64,000 nt of DNA. Origin: Puffinus mauretanicus (lineage: Eukaryota; Chordata; Aves; Procellariiformes; Procellariidae). Location: the NCBI GenBank assembly GCA_023333565.1, contig JAJKFH010000374.1, positions 4,278,001 to 4,342,000 on the forward strand, in the 5' to 3' direction. The translations under genes were made by a program, and so were the position numbers. The notes beneath the pieces were generated by a model. The model did not search any database, was not told the DNA's origin, and saw only the letters and a program-made list of their open reading frames with translations. Shown piece after piece: positions 1 through 12,760 of the stretch (position 1 is the stretch's first letter; each line of letters starts with the position of its first letter).

Positions 1-3000
1 CGTTTATTTAGGGAGCGATGCAGAGGGGACAGATAGCTTGAAGAGGATTTAATGAATTGTTGATTAACGGAAGGAGGTTTTATTATTGTTTAATTATAGC
101 TTTTCAATATACTTTGAAAGGCTTATGGATAATGGTAAAAGCTCTATAAACTCCAGAGTGTTTATGGGACCTTTGTCATCTGTTCTTCTTCCCTTTCCAC
201 GTGGCACCGGGAATTTTTTCAGCCTTTGTTGACATGCTGACAGCTTCTCTGTCCTCTAACCTGCAGGAGACTGACAACTACTGCTGTGGGGACAGTTCTT
301 CACTTAGGCAGGCTAAGATCCATACGCAAGTGTGGAATTGCAGTCCTCAAGGAAAATGCTATTTGAGCTGCATAATTAGAGGATAAATTGTTGTTTGTCA
401 ACCGATAGAGAGTAAAGAAACCTATCTTTATCTAAAATTTTATCATTAGTTGAAGCAGAGGGAGGATTTTTAAGTTCAATTTCAATAAAGAGAAGATAAC
501 ATAGAGCTGAAATTCTTAAATTAGCTGCTTTTATTGTAGTTAGTACTTTGGTTAACCTTTTTAATTTATCACTTAGTACAGGACAATTACCCACCATATG
601 GAAATAAGCCAAGGTTATTGTATTAGTGAGATATGTTTGCAGTGTGCAGGCTGGAATGAAACCATATAGACTATGTTATCAGTTGGTGTAATAGTGGTAA
701 CAGCTCTATTGAGAGCTCCAGGTAGATTTCAGACAGTGACCTCTTGTTCCTTCTTCAGTTCAGTGGTAGGTAGAGAAGTTCTCCTAAGGAAGCTTGACTT
801 ACAATGATGAATGCTGTTCTTTCTTTAATTGAGAAGGGCCGATTGATAGGATAAAACGTTATGGATTTATTTCTATCATTTGATGTGACAAATCATCAAT
901 TATCATTATCTAAATTAACACAGATTGGCATAAGGGCAGAAGAAGTAAATTACTTTATGGATTACCTCAAGTACAGTATACAAGTAATTTATTTGGCTTA
1001 ATAGATGGAATTTTTGACCTCGTAACCTGATGTATATAGGTGCCTTACGTTTCCACATGGAGATAATTATTATCCTCTCAATTCATTATTTTCCCATACC
1101 GTCTGTGTTCAGCAGATTCTGCTGATGGTTAAAGCACAAGAAAGGAGTATTGGAGATTGCAGAAGAAAGGAGGTAAATGCCAGTCCACTTCCATAATGAT
1201 AAAGAGTTATCAAGGGGTCATTTATTTTGTGTGACATTGGTTGACTTTCCAGTTTCTAGTGGAAAGAATTTTACTTTGCTGTAGACAAGCAGCTAGCCCA
1301 CTTCAAAAGGCACAAATAGTTTGTTGACATCCTTAATGACAGCTTCGGCTGAAAAGCTGAAGGAAACTCTGTCCTCTTTCTGGAAAATATGTCTCCCAAT
1401 GTAATACATTTGCAGGAATCACTAGGAATATCTCCTTTATAATCCAAGCTGTATCTGTTCTGTAGACTTCATATTCTGGGGGTGACAGTCTAGCACTCTG
1501 TACCAGTACTGATGCCACTGCAATTTGATCAAGTTGTATTGCAAATCACATTAGTCAAGACATCTTTGCACCACCCACGCATTCTTAAAGCAAATAGTTA
1601 TTTCCAAAGTACAGAAACTTATTTCAGTTCTTGCTAAATTACTGGCCCTTAATGCTGCAAACATTTTAAACAAAATTGCTCTCTCAGTCTTTCGTTATAT
1701 ATGAAGTAAAAACACCTATGCAGCTACCCTTGTGTTTTCCTCCACTCCCTTTTCTTCTGTGAGAGGAACTGAAGTGGAAGATGTGTTCTGATGCGGAACA
1801 GTTTGGGAAGGGGAAGAGGGGAGGTTGTGGAATTCCAATTACTGCAGCCATGCAGACTGGATGGAAAAAAGTTTAGGGTGGTTTGAAGAAGACAGTTTTG
1901 CTCTGAAAAAGGTGATGGTATCTAAGAGATCTTTTTTCTCCACTAAGCACAATGCACACGTACATGCCTAACTTTAAGCCTGTGCTTAAAGGTCTTGCAA
2001 TGCAGTATTGTACTTGTTTAGGACTCATTGACTTTGTTGAATTGGTGCCCTGGGACTATTATTTTGTTCCATGTATATTCAAACCATAGGTTCCTAACTA
2101 TGGTGCTACTACCTTCACCTGAACAGAGGAGGTAGAGTGGAAGATACTTTGTGATAAATAAAAATCAGACTTGTTGCTGCCTTTGATTTTTTTTTTTTTT
2201 TAAGGAGTTATTGACTCTTTGAATAAGTCGTTATTATCATCAGCATTTTGAAGGACAGATATAGCCTTAATGCAAACTGACAGCTTTAAGTATTCCCTCT
2301 GATAGCCAGATTCATCATTGCTGGCATGGCTAAATGCAAAGCATGTGTGGTTTCAGATTGCTACAGTGGCTCTGGAAAACATGCAAATTGTAATCTCAAG
2401 GTCAAAAATAAAACCTGAACTTTTTATTTTCAGTGCTTTTCTTAGCAGATGTTTACTTTGTATTAAAAATTAATTAATTTCATACCACTTCCCTTTTCCT
2501 GAAAAAAAGCTCCAGTAATATCTAAATAGCTCCCAATGTTCAGGATGTACCTTTCAAACCATAGGCACAGGTAGCCACTTCTAGGATACAATATTGCAGC
2601 TATTGAAAGTAAACACCAAGAATGAAGATACAATGGAAAAATACAGTATTTTGCTGAACCTAGAAAAAGAATTTGAGGGGAAGAATACTGTTTTCTGAAG
2701 TAGGATTTCAGGAAGACATAAGGTAAAACCCGTGCCTATTTTGAAAGTGCAGTGCAGCTCTGCAGATCTGTAGGTCCATACTTTCAGTAAATTCCTGCTT
2801 AGTTCACATGCAGACTCTGCATACACAACCCTTGCAGCATCTGAAATCTCAGAGAAAAAATTAGGTACAGAATAAAATAACCGCCTGAAAGTGTCCCCAG
2901 GTGTATTATCTGCAACACTGCTCCATCACTTTTAAAAGACACCTTAGTAAGGGAAGATTGAGGTGACCTGCTAGCAGTATAAAAGTGTGTTCACAGGAAG

Positions 3001-6000
3001 AAAATACCAAGCACTAATGGGATCTTTAATCTCCAGAGGAATATATAACCAAAACCAGTAACTAAAAGCTGAATCTAGAGACATTCAAATGGAAAATCAG
3101 GCATGTTTTTAATAGAGAGGGTGATTCATCATTTACACAAAAATATCAAAAGAAGCAGTGAGTTCTCTCTCTTTGTCTTCCCGTCAGGAGGTTTTTAGGG
3201 AGATGTCTTTAGTGTCCTGAAGCACCTTCACCCTGTTTGCCTATGGGAATATATTGTTTTGATGTAGAGATGGTTGCATACTTACTGTTCTGGTTTTGTG
3301 CTAATTAGAGACCAGCTAAAAGTGAATGAATGCTCCTGCTGTCACTCCATGTCATTGATTCATTACCAATTTACAGGGGAAGGTACTGTAGCAGATGACA
3401 TGCTCCCTCATAGCTATATAGTAGCTTTGTCCCTCTCACTACAACATGTTCATGGATCAAAAATTAAAGTTCAGTTTTGAGTATGAAATATCAAAGCCAA
3501 GAGGTCATGTAATGATATTCCTCAACAGATGATGCTTTGGAATAAAATAGCAATGAGGATGGAGATCAGAGGAATCATTTGTTAGCTGATGAAACATTGT
3601 TGATGATGGCTATTCCAATTGTATCTTCTGCTCTATTGCACACTTAGTTCTTTGACATAGTGTGGTCTCAGCTGCTGGGATCAGCTTTTATTTACTGTAA
3701 TCATCATAGTGACAAAAGATGTACCTGAACCTTTTGATGAGGCTGCGGATCTTTAACATATCCCGGACTTAGGTATTTTTCCCCCTCACAGTTCAATGAA
3801 CATCTACTTCAAGAGGCAGGGAGAGAGTGAATAGCTGTTTACAAAGATGTGAGCAAAGCTGTTTCCCTCAGGCCAACATACATTTAAAAATCCATTTTAA
3901 CACATGCACTTATGCTATCTGTTTCTCACAGAAACACTCTGCCTGCCTAGTGAATCTTACCACTTGCTAATTCTTCTATCGAAGTAGGAGATGAAAAAGG
4001 CTGCTTATGGTTTTCTTACATTTATTGCTTCCCATCATGATACATAGGGCTCTACATAGATGTGGGTAATTCTTCAGTCACAGAGAACTTGCAGGAATCA
4101 GGTGCCCACTGGAACAGGCTCTCACTGGTCCCTTGAGTTAGAACCAGACAAAGTCGATCTGAGAGGCTTGCTGCCCCAACTCTGCTAGGGTAAACCTTGC
4201 CTACCACAATGTCCTTCAAACAGTTACTGAGATGTGCAGTGTGGGTTGTATTTAGTAAGGTATTGCCTTGTGACTACATCCAGTTAAAGGAACAAGACCA
4301 ACACCTCTTTTGCATCAGTGGCTATGTTTTTTTCCAATGGGCAACTATTTTTGATTGGCGGTAATTTAACTCGGTAATTGACCTCCTAAACGAACTATTT
4401 GTATACCTTGGATAAATCAGCTAAATGGCACAGACCATACTGCAGTATGATTGTATTGCATGCATATGAAGGAGAGAAGTAGTGAGCAGAATGGCAGCAG
4501 TCATTTCCTAACAGCATCTTGGGTACTCATCCAGACATCCTTTCCTGTTAACAGAGTGAAGCTGAATAACTCCGAAGATGCTGAGAATCAAGGTTAAATT
4601 CTTTCCTCAGACACACTCATTCTCTGCCTTTTCCTTGGATGTTCACACTCTGTTCTCAGGTGATGGTGAGCCTGGTGGACCCCAAGTTGTGTGTACGCTT
4701 TCTGAATAACCTCTCCTAATTCTTATCTTGCAATATTGTAGTATTTATGTGATGTAGAGGCATCATTGCTGACATACATACAAATGTAGAAAGAGAAAAT
4801 TACTGAGATCTGAAAGCCATTATTGAAGTTGCCAGAGGCCATTCATCCCACCCATAAGCACTCTGGTCTTTCATTCCAGCTGCAGATCGTGATCTTTGGC
4901 ATACAATATTTAGAGATTTTCGGAAACACTTTATTGTGCTTGTAGGTGATTTTCAATATATTTCACAGCTTGTATGCCTTGCGAGGAAGCACCTGCTTGA
5001 TTTTCTAAGTGGAGATTGTTGTACTTTCCAGACTGAAATGATCGGTACCTTATGAAAATCAAAACTACTTCTTGGTCTAAAGAAAAAGTAAAGTTAAATC
5101 TCAATGAAATGCATTATAAATAATAACATATGTTGCCTTCTGTGAAATGGCTTGTGATGACTTTTCTTCAAAGTGATGTATTGTGCAAATTATTCCCTTT
5201 GTTATGAAAAAATGAAGATATTGACTACATAGCAGATTTTATGTGGCTGCTAAGTTCTTTTGAGGTGTAAGCTTCTCACAGAAAGTGGGGGAACTGGTAG
5301 ATCTGATTGAAATCTACTGGGTAAATGAATCACCTTCTGACCAAGGCAGCACTTTCTCCTGTCAGAACAGTTTCACTGTTGCATTTCCATGGAGGACCAT
5401 TGGTAATGGAGTGGAAGATTAGTTTAGCCACAGGAGTGTGTTTTATACGGGTGTTTCAAAGGCTCTTCTGTACTCTCCACCATTTTCTGGAAGGAACTAA
5501 TTCAAACTAGGTAGCTAACCACTCTGTTTCCTTGATGCTTTAGTTGGAAAGATAAATGGCCTTGAGGCTCTCTGAAGAAGCTGTAAAACTGATGGATTTG
5601 CTGTTGTCTTTTTGTGAGTGGAAAGGTTGAGCATTGCTGGCTAGATCCAGGCACCGTGCGGGGGGTACTGTACGGCTCTGCCAGGGCTGTTTGCTGGTCC
5701 GTGCTGTCCCAGCCTGGGTTTGCTTGGCAGTATTTCCAGTGTGCTTCATTTCTGACATGCGGTGCTCACTGCTGTCCTTGCCTTCCACACAGTCCAGGCC
5801 TGGCATCTTTGTCCTGAGCTGAAGTTTGTAGATTAGCTAGTCCATTATGGACAACTGCAGCTTTGACTGTTCCAGTTCACAACCCCAACTCCTGTAAGCA
5901 CTTCTGTTGTGGCCTTCAGCATCTCTGCAGTCCTACTCCAATGCCTTTTGCTGGTGAAAATCAAATGTGACTTAGGTTCTGCTTTCATCATTCCTCACAA

Positions 6001-8380
6001 TGTGTTTTTGCCCTGGTGAGCATAGTTGCAAAAATTTGCTCTGAGCTAATCATCTGAGCACTGAATGATCAGGAAAAGCCCCCAAGCTGCACTGTGGCAC
6101 TTATGAAATAATTTTCTCAAGATCATTTAGTGGGTAAAGCTATTTACAATTTCACTTCACTCAGAAATAATTGCAGGAGGGAAAGAACCATAGATGGAGA
6201 AAAGAAATCCATTATATTTATGTGAATGCATTATTATTTATTTGCTTATGCATGGAGCCACTCTTTTAATAGGCTGTAGGAGATTGTGAGTTCTCTGTTC
6301 TCTTTGCATTTAATAAACCCCTTTGCAATCTCTGCAGTTCCTGCAACTGAATATTTTGAAGGGTATTGTAAACACAGCTAATCCCCACCTTGAAAAAGTA
6401 GCTGGCCGTGCCAGTAAACAACTGTTAGAGGCAGGCAGTTGTACAAACTGTGGAACGAGAGAAAGGATGCTGCTGTCTCTGAGTTATGTGCAACGACTGC
6501 TGGCCATTATCAATATGGCCATTATGCAGTGTTAGATCCTGATCACACAAACCCCTACCAAACTCCACTGCACTCAGCAGCCCCTGATAGCTGTGTATTG
6601 GATAATTGAATGACACTAATGAAAGGAAAGGTCAAAGATTTTTTTTGACCTACTGATTGTTAACTATCCGTATATCTTTGTGTGGAACTCCATGATGCCT
6701 GGTTTCGTACTAACGAAGTGTGGTATTTTGACTCGGAGCTGGATTGATAACTTGGGCTCCTGTGTAAGGTAATGACCCTGAAAGGCTCTTTTAGTGGCAT
6801 ACAGACTTGTACAAATGTGATTTGCTTTACATACCTGAATTCTCCACATTGAATGGGTGGGATGAAACTTAACTTTACCAAATGTACAGCAATTATGTGT
6901 AAGTTATCTACAAATTTATTAATCTGTAACTTGTTTGTTTATGCAAAAGCTACTCATTATTTATCTTGGTGTACAAAAGCAACATTGGATATAAGAGTTG
7001 CATAGCAGCAGTGTTTGAAAGGTGTGATTATTGGGAGGGTACTTAGAAGATTACATAAGTCATATTCTTTAGGGTGTTTATCTTGAGATGGATGAACCTT
7101 GTACTGGATAGTCATTTTCATACAGCAGTGAAAGCGCCTATGTTAAAAATTAATTAACTTGTCTGAATTGTACGTAGGAAGTTTTGTTCAGATCTGGAGC
7201 TCAGTTTGAGTTATTTAGGTCTAAAGGTTTAACTTTGAATCCAGCTGAGCTGATAATGCCTGAACTGTGCCTTTTAGGTTTTAGTCATATTATTTCACAT
7301 GCTGTTATATATATTATTTATGACAGGGATTCCAAAACATTTAAAAGATACGTTATCTTTTGGGACATCTCTTCACTGATTCACAACCCAAAACATCCTG
7401 GCAACAGCAATATCAATGGCTTGCAAGGAAAAGTGGGATTAGGAATGTATCTTTCTTTTTAATGCAATTCTGTCATTGGAAATAAGGAGACAGAGGGAGA
7501 ACTTTGTGATGAAACCGTTCTTCCCAGACAGCCAAAAAATGTCTTATGTACCCTTTGTGCTCTACAGACCACAACTAGGGCATTTCTGCTTTGTGCCACA
7601 AATCTATTTTCTTTTTAGCTTTTTATGAAGATGACTTTACTTTTATATTAATAATCAGCATTATAGCAAGGGCCTTGCATGAAAAATGCATTCTCTTATA
7701 CTATGGGCACTGTAGTCCTTTACTCTTAACTCTTACATACTCTTAAAACTACGGTGAGTGGAACTGTGTCAGTCCACAAGTGCAGAACAAAGTCAGAATT
7801 CTCATGTGGTCTGACATTGACATCATGGGGTTTTTATTGTCTTTTAAGGTATACTTTCAAAAACTGTGGTTCTCTTAAGTATTTCAAATTCTGCATTATA
7901 CTAAAGTATATACCACACGATGGTCACTTGAAAGTCCACAGTAGCGTTAAGGTTACAATGGAAGAGCTTCTGCTCCAAAAAGCACATTCATCTGCTACAT
8001 GAGCTAAAGGAGAATCTTTGTCAGTGTTAATTAGCTCTAATACACAGCTGGATGCTCCTGATCATATCCAGTCATGGTCAGATGTCAAAATAAAAATTAA
8101 AACATTATAATAAGAAGAAAAAGTATAAAACCAGTGCAGAAATGTAGTTATCCTTTTCCTGGAACACATTCCCATGGCCCAAAAAATCTTCCAAGGTCAG
8201 AGGTTTTAATTTGCATTTTTGAATTTAAATCATCAGTGGAATTTTCTTCTGTGAATTGGTCTAATGTCTTTTTCAGTCCATTTATACTTGTGGTATCCTG
8301 CAAAATGGGTATCACAACTCTAATTATGAATTATGTGGAAAAAACCTTTTCTTTTATTTTTCATAAAGCTTTGGCTTGCT
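1..8380. other. Unique AT-rich non-coding DNA, no gene recognised
   Basis: I see no coding exon here. Open frames are all under 110 codons, mutually overlapping on both strands and unlike any protein I recognise. Low-complexity content is limited to a T15 run at 2187-2201. A locally GC-richer pocket lies at about 5640-5815, where frames of 62-88 codons are open on both strands. That is better explained by fewer A/T-rich stop codons than by coding. An E-box-type CACGTG lies at 198-203, without context to give it a role. No CR1 sequence was recognised in this interval. Confidence 0.6.
2187..2201. repeat. Poly(T) run, T15
   Basis: Uninterrupted run of 15 T in otherwise unique sequence, followed by TAAGGAG. 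No adjoining retroposed gene or SINE body is visible on either side, so it is called a simple homopolymer and not a retrogene tail. Confidence 0.85.
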
Positions 8381-8399
8381 GATCTGGTGTCTCTTCCTT

Positions 8400-8610
8400 A
8401 TAGTGAAATAGTGACTAATTATTCCCTATTCATCTTTTCTGTGCCTTTCACAGCGTTCTGTCTTTCCCTTGTAAATCTTCCTAATCATGTCTTCCAAGTT
8501 GAAGAACCTTTTTGCCCTTTTCTGTACCTTCTCCAGTTCTTGTTGTTTCTTTCTGAGGTGGATATGACTTCTACTAGGATCATTTTCCCTCTGCAGAAAG
8601 CACTAGTATG
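8400..8610 (-). mobile_element. Possible ancient CR1/L3-like LINE relic
   Basis: Read on the minus strand, the stretch resembles the segment of CR1/L3-type ORF2 that encodes the conserved LERVQ-RATKL block. On the plus strand this appears as TTTGCCCTTTTCTGTACC followed by TTCTCCAGTTC around 8510-8540. It is preceded by ATCATGTCTTCCAAG, which matches the usual neighbouring segment in old copies. No reading frame survives and both edges are uncertain. The match rests on my memory of the family and is clearly weaker than the other CR1 calls, so chance similarity is possible. Confidence 0.45.
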
Positions 8611-8639
8611 TGTGTTTGAAATATATGCAGTTCGATATA

Positions 8640-11080
8640 GAGCTTATCAGTAAAAGGCAGCCAATTTCAAGCACTGGTGATTACCCTCTATTGCTCAAAG
8701 GTGAACCTGAAGCGCACCTCTGTGCACACCTGATGGGCACTGATAGACACCCCAGCTCGCATATTGATGTGCACAAACTACAGTCCATCATGGCAGACTC
8801 TGCTGCAGGTTCCATGATGCAGTTTAGAAAAGCTTATCCACATCCCACTGCCCTCAGAGGACTTTGGATTATGCCATAGCAGAGATCGAACTGGACCTTG
8901 GTAGGTTTTTTTCCCTTTTTCCTTGTCGGCATACCACTTAGGCGCTTCCCTAGGTTAAAGGAAAAAGAGGGAGAGTTTCTTAGAGCTTCACCAGCAATAT
9001 TCTCTATTCTGTCTCAGTTCTTCTAAGATGATGGTGCAAGGATTTGAAAGCTTTAGAGGTTTTCTAGAATAGCTGGACTTTTGGGAATGCCAGCCTTCAC
9101 GTTTTACTAATGCATGTAGTGTTATGGAAGCTGTACTTATTTTTACAGAAGAAATGAATACTCTAGGATTTGAATCTTCTCTCCTTCCATGTATGGACTA
9201 AGTCTTTCTTTTTTCCTAATCAGATGACAGTACTTGGGCTCTCATATAAAAAATACTCTCTCAACTATAAATCATCCTAGAAAAATGGCAGGAATACAGA
9301 GAAATGAAGTGGCATTTCTCCAAGTCCCCATAAGAAATAAGAAATCACTACTTAATATTTGAGATGGGGTGGGTGAGGAACTGAAAAGATAAAGAAAACA
9401 AAAACAAGGATTCCACAGAATTCTAGTGCACATTTAATGTGGTGCCTTGATTTGTCACCTAAAGTTAAATAACTGCATATTTTTAAGGAATAACTCTTTT
9501 ATAATAACATTAACCTCAGTGGTAGAATCATGTGGAACAACTTGTGTATCATTTTGATTGATTTCCAAAAGTGAAAATGCCAAGTGCCTGCATTCCTTTA
9601 CAGAGTATTTTGCCCATACGCAACACTGGCACAGCTATTCTATTGCATGCACTTTTTAAATTCTAATCTTACTAAGCTGGAGTATAGACATTAAGTATCT
9701 TGGCATTCCTCCTGTGGGTGGAAGTTACCTTCAGGGAAACCAGAAGGGTTGTTATTCTTGCAGAGCATAAAAGGGACTGACTAGTGAGAGAGCAGTGTAT
9801 ACAACCATTTCATCAGACTCTGAAAGTTGTCCCATCCTTATAGGAGTCACAGAGAGTATCTAATATTCTACTTAGAATCAATAGGATTTTGTAAATGGTC
9901 TTCAAAGGAGAGGCGAGGCTATATGTGTTTCTGTGCAAGACCGTACAGTTGAGTGACTGCTCAGCACAAAACGCTCTTGTCTCTTCACAGCCTTTGCACG
10001 TTCCTCTTTGGATTTTACCTAGTCTCATCTATAATAAATGGTAAATGGTTTACAGGGAGTTCATATGTGACGAATAAGCATCATGAGGAAATGTTGCTGT
10101 TAGTCACAACACATCAGGGGAAGATATTTTATTGTGATTATGAGCCATGGCTATTAAAACCTATCATCCAATGAACTTCAGTATACTCTGTGATACTTGC
10201 TTGGCCGCTTATGACAACATTGATTAAGCACTAATTATTTATAATTGAAATAACAGTATAAAGTGTGATTCTACAACCGATGAGAGCAGGAAAGTATCTC
10301 TCAAGAGACGGGTCAGAAAGCGTACTTACGTCTCATCTGCTGACCATTCATCACTCTTAAATTTTAAATCGTCAGTCATCAAAGCTGCCAGCAGCTAGTG
10401 TCTAGCAAGTCATGCTGTGATGACAGTCTCCTGATTTTCATAACCAGAAAAGCATGAGATAGTTCAAAGATGGGCAGAAGAATTATAGTAAGATGATAGG
10501 GTCTGCTCTTTCTTTTAGGAATTATTGGAGAAGATAATAGGGAAATGGGATTTTAAGTTGTGAAAAGATTGGATTGTAAAACAGAAAGTCTTCATTCAAA
10601 ATTAATGTTCATTTGGCCAATACTAATTTACACGGGTTTCTGACCACTAACATTGTCTTGTGTATTTGAAGGTACAAGAATGAGTAGGAAGGTCATGCTA
10701 AGAAGTTGTATCAAGAAGCGGTACAGTCTCTGAGACGCCCTTGCTATGCTCAGTCCCTTGAGGTTTGGATGTATAGAAAGAGGAATTCTCCACTTTATAA
10801 GGAGTGAGAAGAAATCCTGCCCACAACATCAATCTGTCTGTATCTGTTGCTCTGCTTTTTTAACACACTCAGTGATGTGGTAGTTAGAATGGAGTATATT
10901 CCTGTTTAAAATGGGAATAAATTTAATTTATTAAAATGAAGCTGATGAGGAATGAGGACCTAGTCAGAGGTTCTAATTTGCAATTCAGCTCCTGAATTTT
11001 GTTCTACATCTAACCCTTCTGACAGCCTTATAGTAAATAAACTTATCAGTTTTCTTTGAAATATGTCAGCCAGCATTGTG
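8640..11080. other. Unique non-coding DNA
   Basis: No exon, RNA gene or clear repeat was recognised. Open frames do not exceed 90 codons. An AT-rich block around 10200-10260 contains CACTAATTATTTATAATT, rich in TAAT homeodomain-type cores, but nothing visible distinguishes it from background composition. Confidence 0.5.
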
Positions 11081-11089
11081 CAATTAGGT

Positions 11090-11178
11090 GAAAGTACAGC
11101 TTATGGAAATAATGGGACTTGCCCCAGGGAACAAACAGTAAGTTGATAATAAAGATATCCTGGTTCCTAGTGGACTAC
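11090..11178 (-). mobile_element. Possible MIR-like ancient SINE relic
   Basis: The plus strand carries the order GGGACTTGCCCCAGGG, then AACAGTAAGTTGAT, then a TCCTGGTTCCT end. This parallels the reverse complement of an amniote MIR core, in which a TGACTTGCCCAAGGTCAC block is followed by an ACAGTAAGT block and a final CCCAGGTTCC. The copy is highly diverged, with no tail or target-site duplication seen. MIR-type elements are old enough to occur in birds, but a masker run with a sensitive profile is needed to separate this from coincidence. Confidence 0.4.
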
Positions 11179-11952
11179 TTATATGAACCATGGGAGAAAA
11201 AAAAAATAAAGGAACGAACAATGAACTAAAACAATTTAATAAAAGTATAGTACAAGAAATAAAGATAATTATTATCATAGTGTTAACTACAGAGCGTGGA
11301 ATTCACTAGCAAATCAAAGTGGTCATTTACAGAAAACTATACTGATATTTCTCAAAATTATCCCAAATTCATAACTATTCAGCGCTGGTGTAACTCAATA
11401 AATGGTATTTCAGATAATGGATGTGAAATATAGAAATGGAAGGCCCCACGAATATTAGTGTGTAAATTAGAGATAAGAAAGACCTAATAAGCCATGTTAA
11501 GTGTGGTGTGTGAGTACATGTGGTGTGAATGATGATTTCATATGGTACTTCCCATATGGAAAGGTCCTGTGTATTGTTTATTGTGAATTCAGAATTATAA
11601 TCTTTCTCTGGGGGTATTAAGACCATTGGTAGAACCCTGCTTTGAAGGCTGTAGCTCTTCAGGAGACTTCAAGGGGAATTTCTGAAGCTCTCAGTGAATT
11701 GCGTTGAGTCCCATTACTTTCTACAGGATTTTTATCCATTCCAGTTAAAATGACCAATAGACTAAGGCATCTAGCACTTTCCTCTGAGAGACAATTTCAT
11801 AGCCAGATAGAGCTCACTATCAAGAAGTTTTTTTGCTAATGATCCTTAATTTTCCTTTTATTGCTCCCCTAGAATTTTTCACAAACAAATAAAACGCTGT
11901 AATTAACCATGTTTCCTTCAGTGTGGAAATGTTGGCCATAGATTAGATCCCT

Positions 11953-11966
11953 TGCTGTCAACAGCA
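11953..11966. promoter_or_regulatory. MARE-like dyad (possible Maf/bZIP site)
   Basis: TGCTGTCAACAGCA contains a 6-bp perfect inverted repeat, TGCTGT and ACAGCA, around a CA spacer. Its outer arms TGCTG and CAGCA match the two arms of the 14-bp Maf recognition element, but the central four bases differ from the consensus. It sits about 115 bp upstream of a TATAAAAGGG string at 12081-12090. Whether either works as a regulatory site cannot be told from sequence. Isolated motifs of this size are expected by chance in 64 kb. Confidence 0.2.
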
Positions 11967-12569
11967 GGTTTTTATTCTCCTAGGAGCAAACAACGAGGCA
12001 CTTCTCATTAGATACAATTTGCAGGCCTCAGAGGGCTTGATTACCAAAATTTGCACAAACTTGTCTCTCTATTTCTAGAGTATAAAAGGGATAAGATTGG
12101 GCCAGAGTGCTGGTGTTTAAACCTGTAGCTCAGCATCTTAGCAGGCATAGGTCAGCAAGGGGAAATCGTCCTTTTAATGCTGATTCCCAGAACATAATTA
12201 GTGTTAAGAGGCAAAGAAGGTGTTTTGATTCCGACATATGTTTCTGCTGCTCTTCTGATTGCCGTAAGAGAGATGCAACAAGGACGACCTTTTCAACCTA
12301 ACATGATTTTAAAGTGTTTGTTGCCCATATTCTGATAAGGAAGGTATCTTGGCAGAGGTTTATCTGTGCTGATAGTGGGCTCCGTGGCTGTAGGGAAATG
12401 TTGATACCATATTTCATCATCTCTCATCTCAATATCTGCTGTTTAGCAGATTGAAAAGAATGATGGATACTTGAGGTGCTGTGTTGTAGTGAATTGTCAA
12501 TGGTCAGAATGAGAGATTCTAATGGGGATCATATGTCTTGTCTTATATATCACCTTGTAGTAAACGTAT

Positions 12570-12760
12570 TATCTTTTCTCCTTCCTTCCCCCTCTTAATT
12601 TTTTTTCTTGCAGACTTGCTTTGACATGTTTTCTTCTTTCCTCTGTCCATTTTTCACTCTTCTCACACCATCTTTGACATTTTCCCTTTTCTTCTCACAC
12701 ATGCTCATTTATTTTTCCTTTTTCTTTCTTTTCTGTTTTCGTATGTTTTTCTCCATAATT
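12570..12760 (+). repeat. Pyrimidine-rich block
   Basis: About 190 bp dominated by C and T, with runs such as CTCCTTCCTTCCCCCTC and TTTTTTTTCTTGCAG near 12580-12615, continuing as T- and C-rich sequence to about 12755. The TTTTTTTTCTTGCAG end looks like a vertebrate 3' splice site, but the sequence after it stays pyrimidine-rich and holds no convincing exon. I call it compositional, with an unused or lncRNA splice acceptor as a remote alternative. Confidence 0.55.

Noticed and set aside
5540..5822. Three overlapping frames in a GC-richer pocket
   Set aside because: GC-rich sequence has fewer stops; peptides are unlike any known protein and no exon boundaries agree with a frame.
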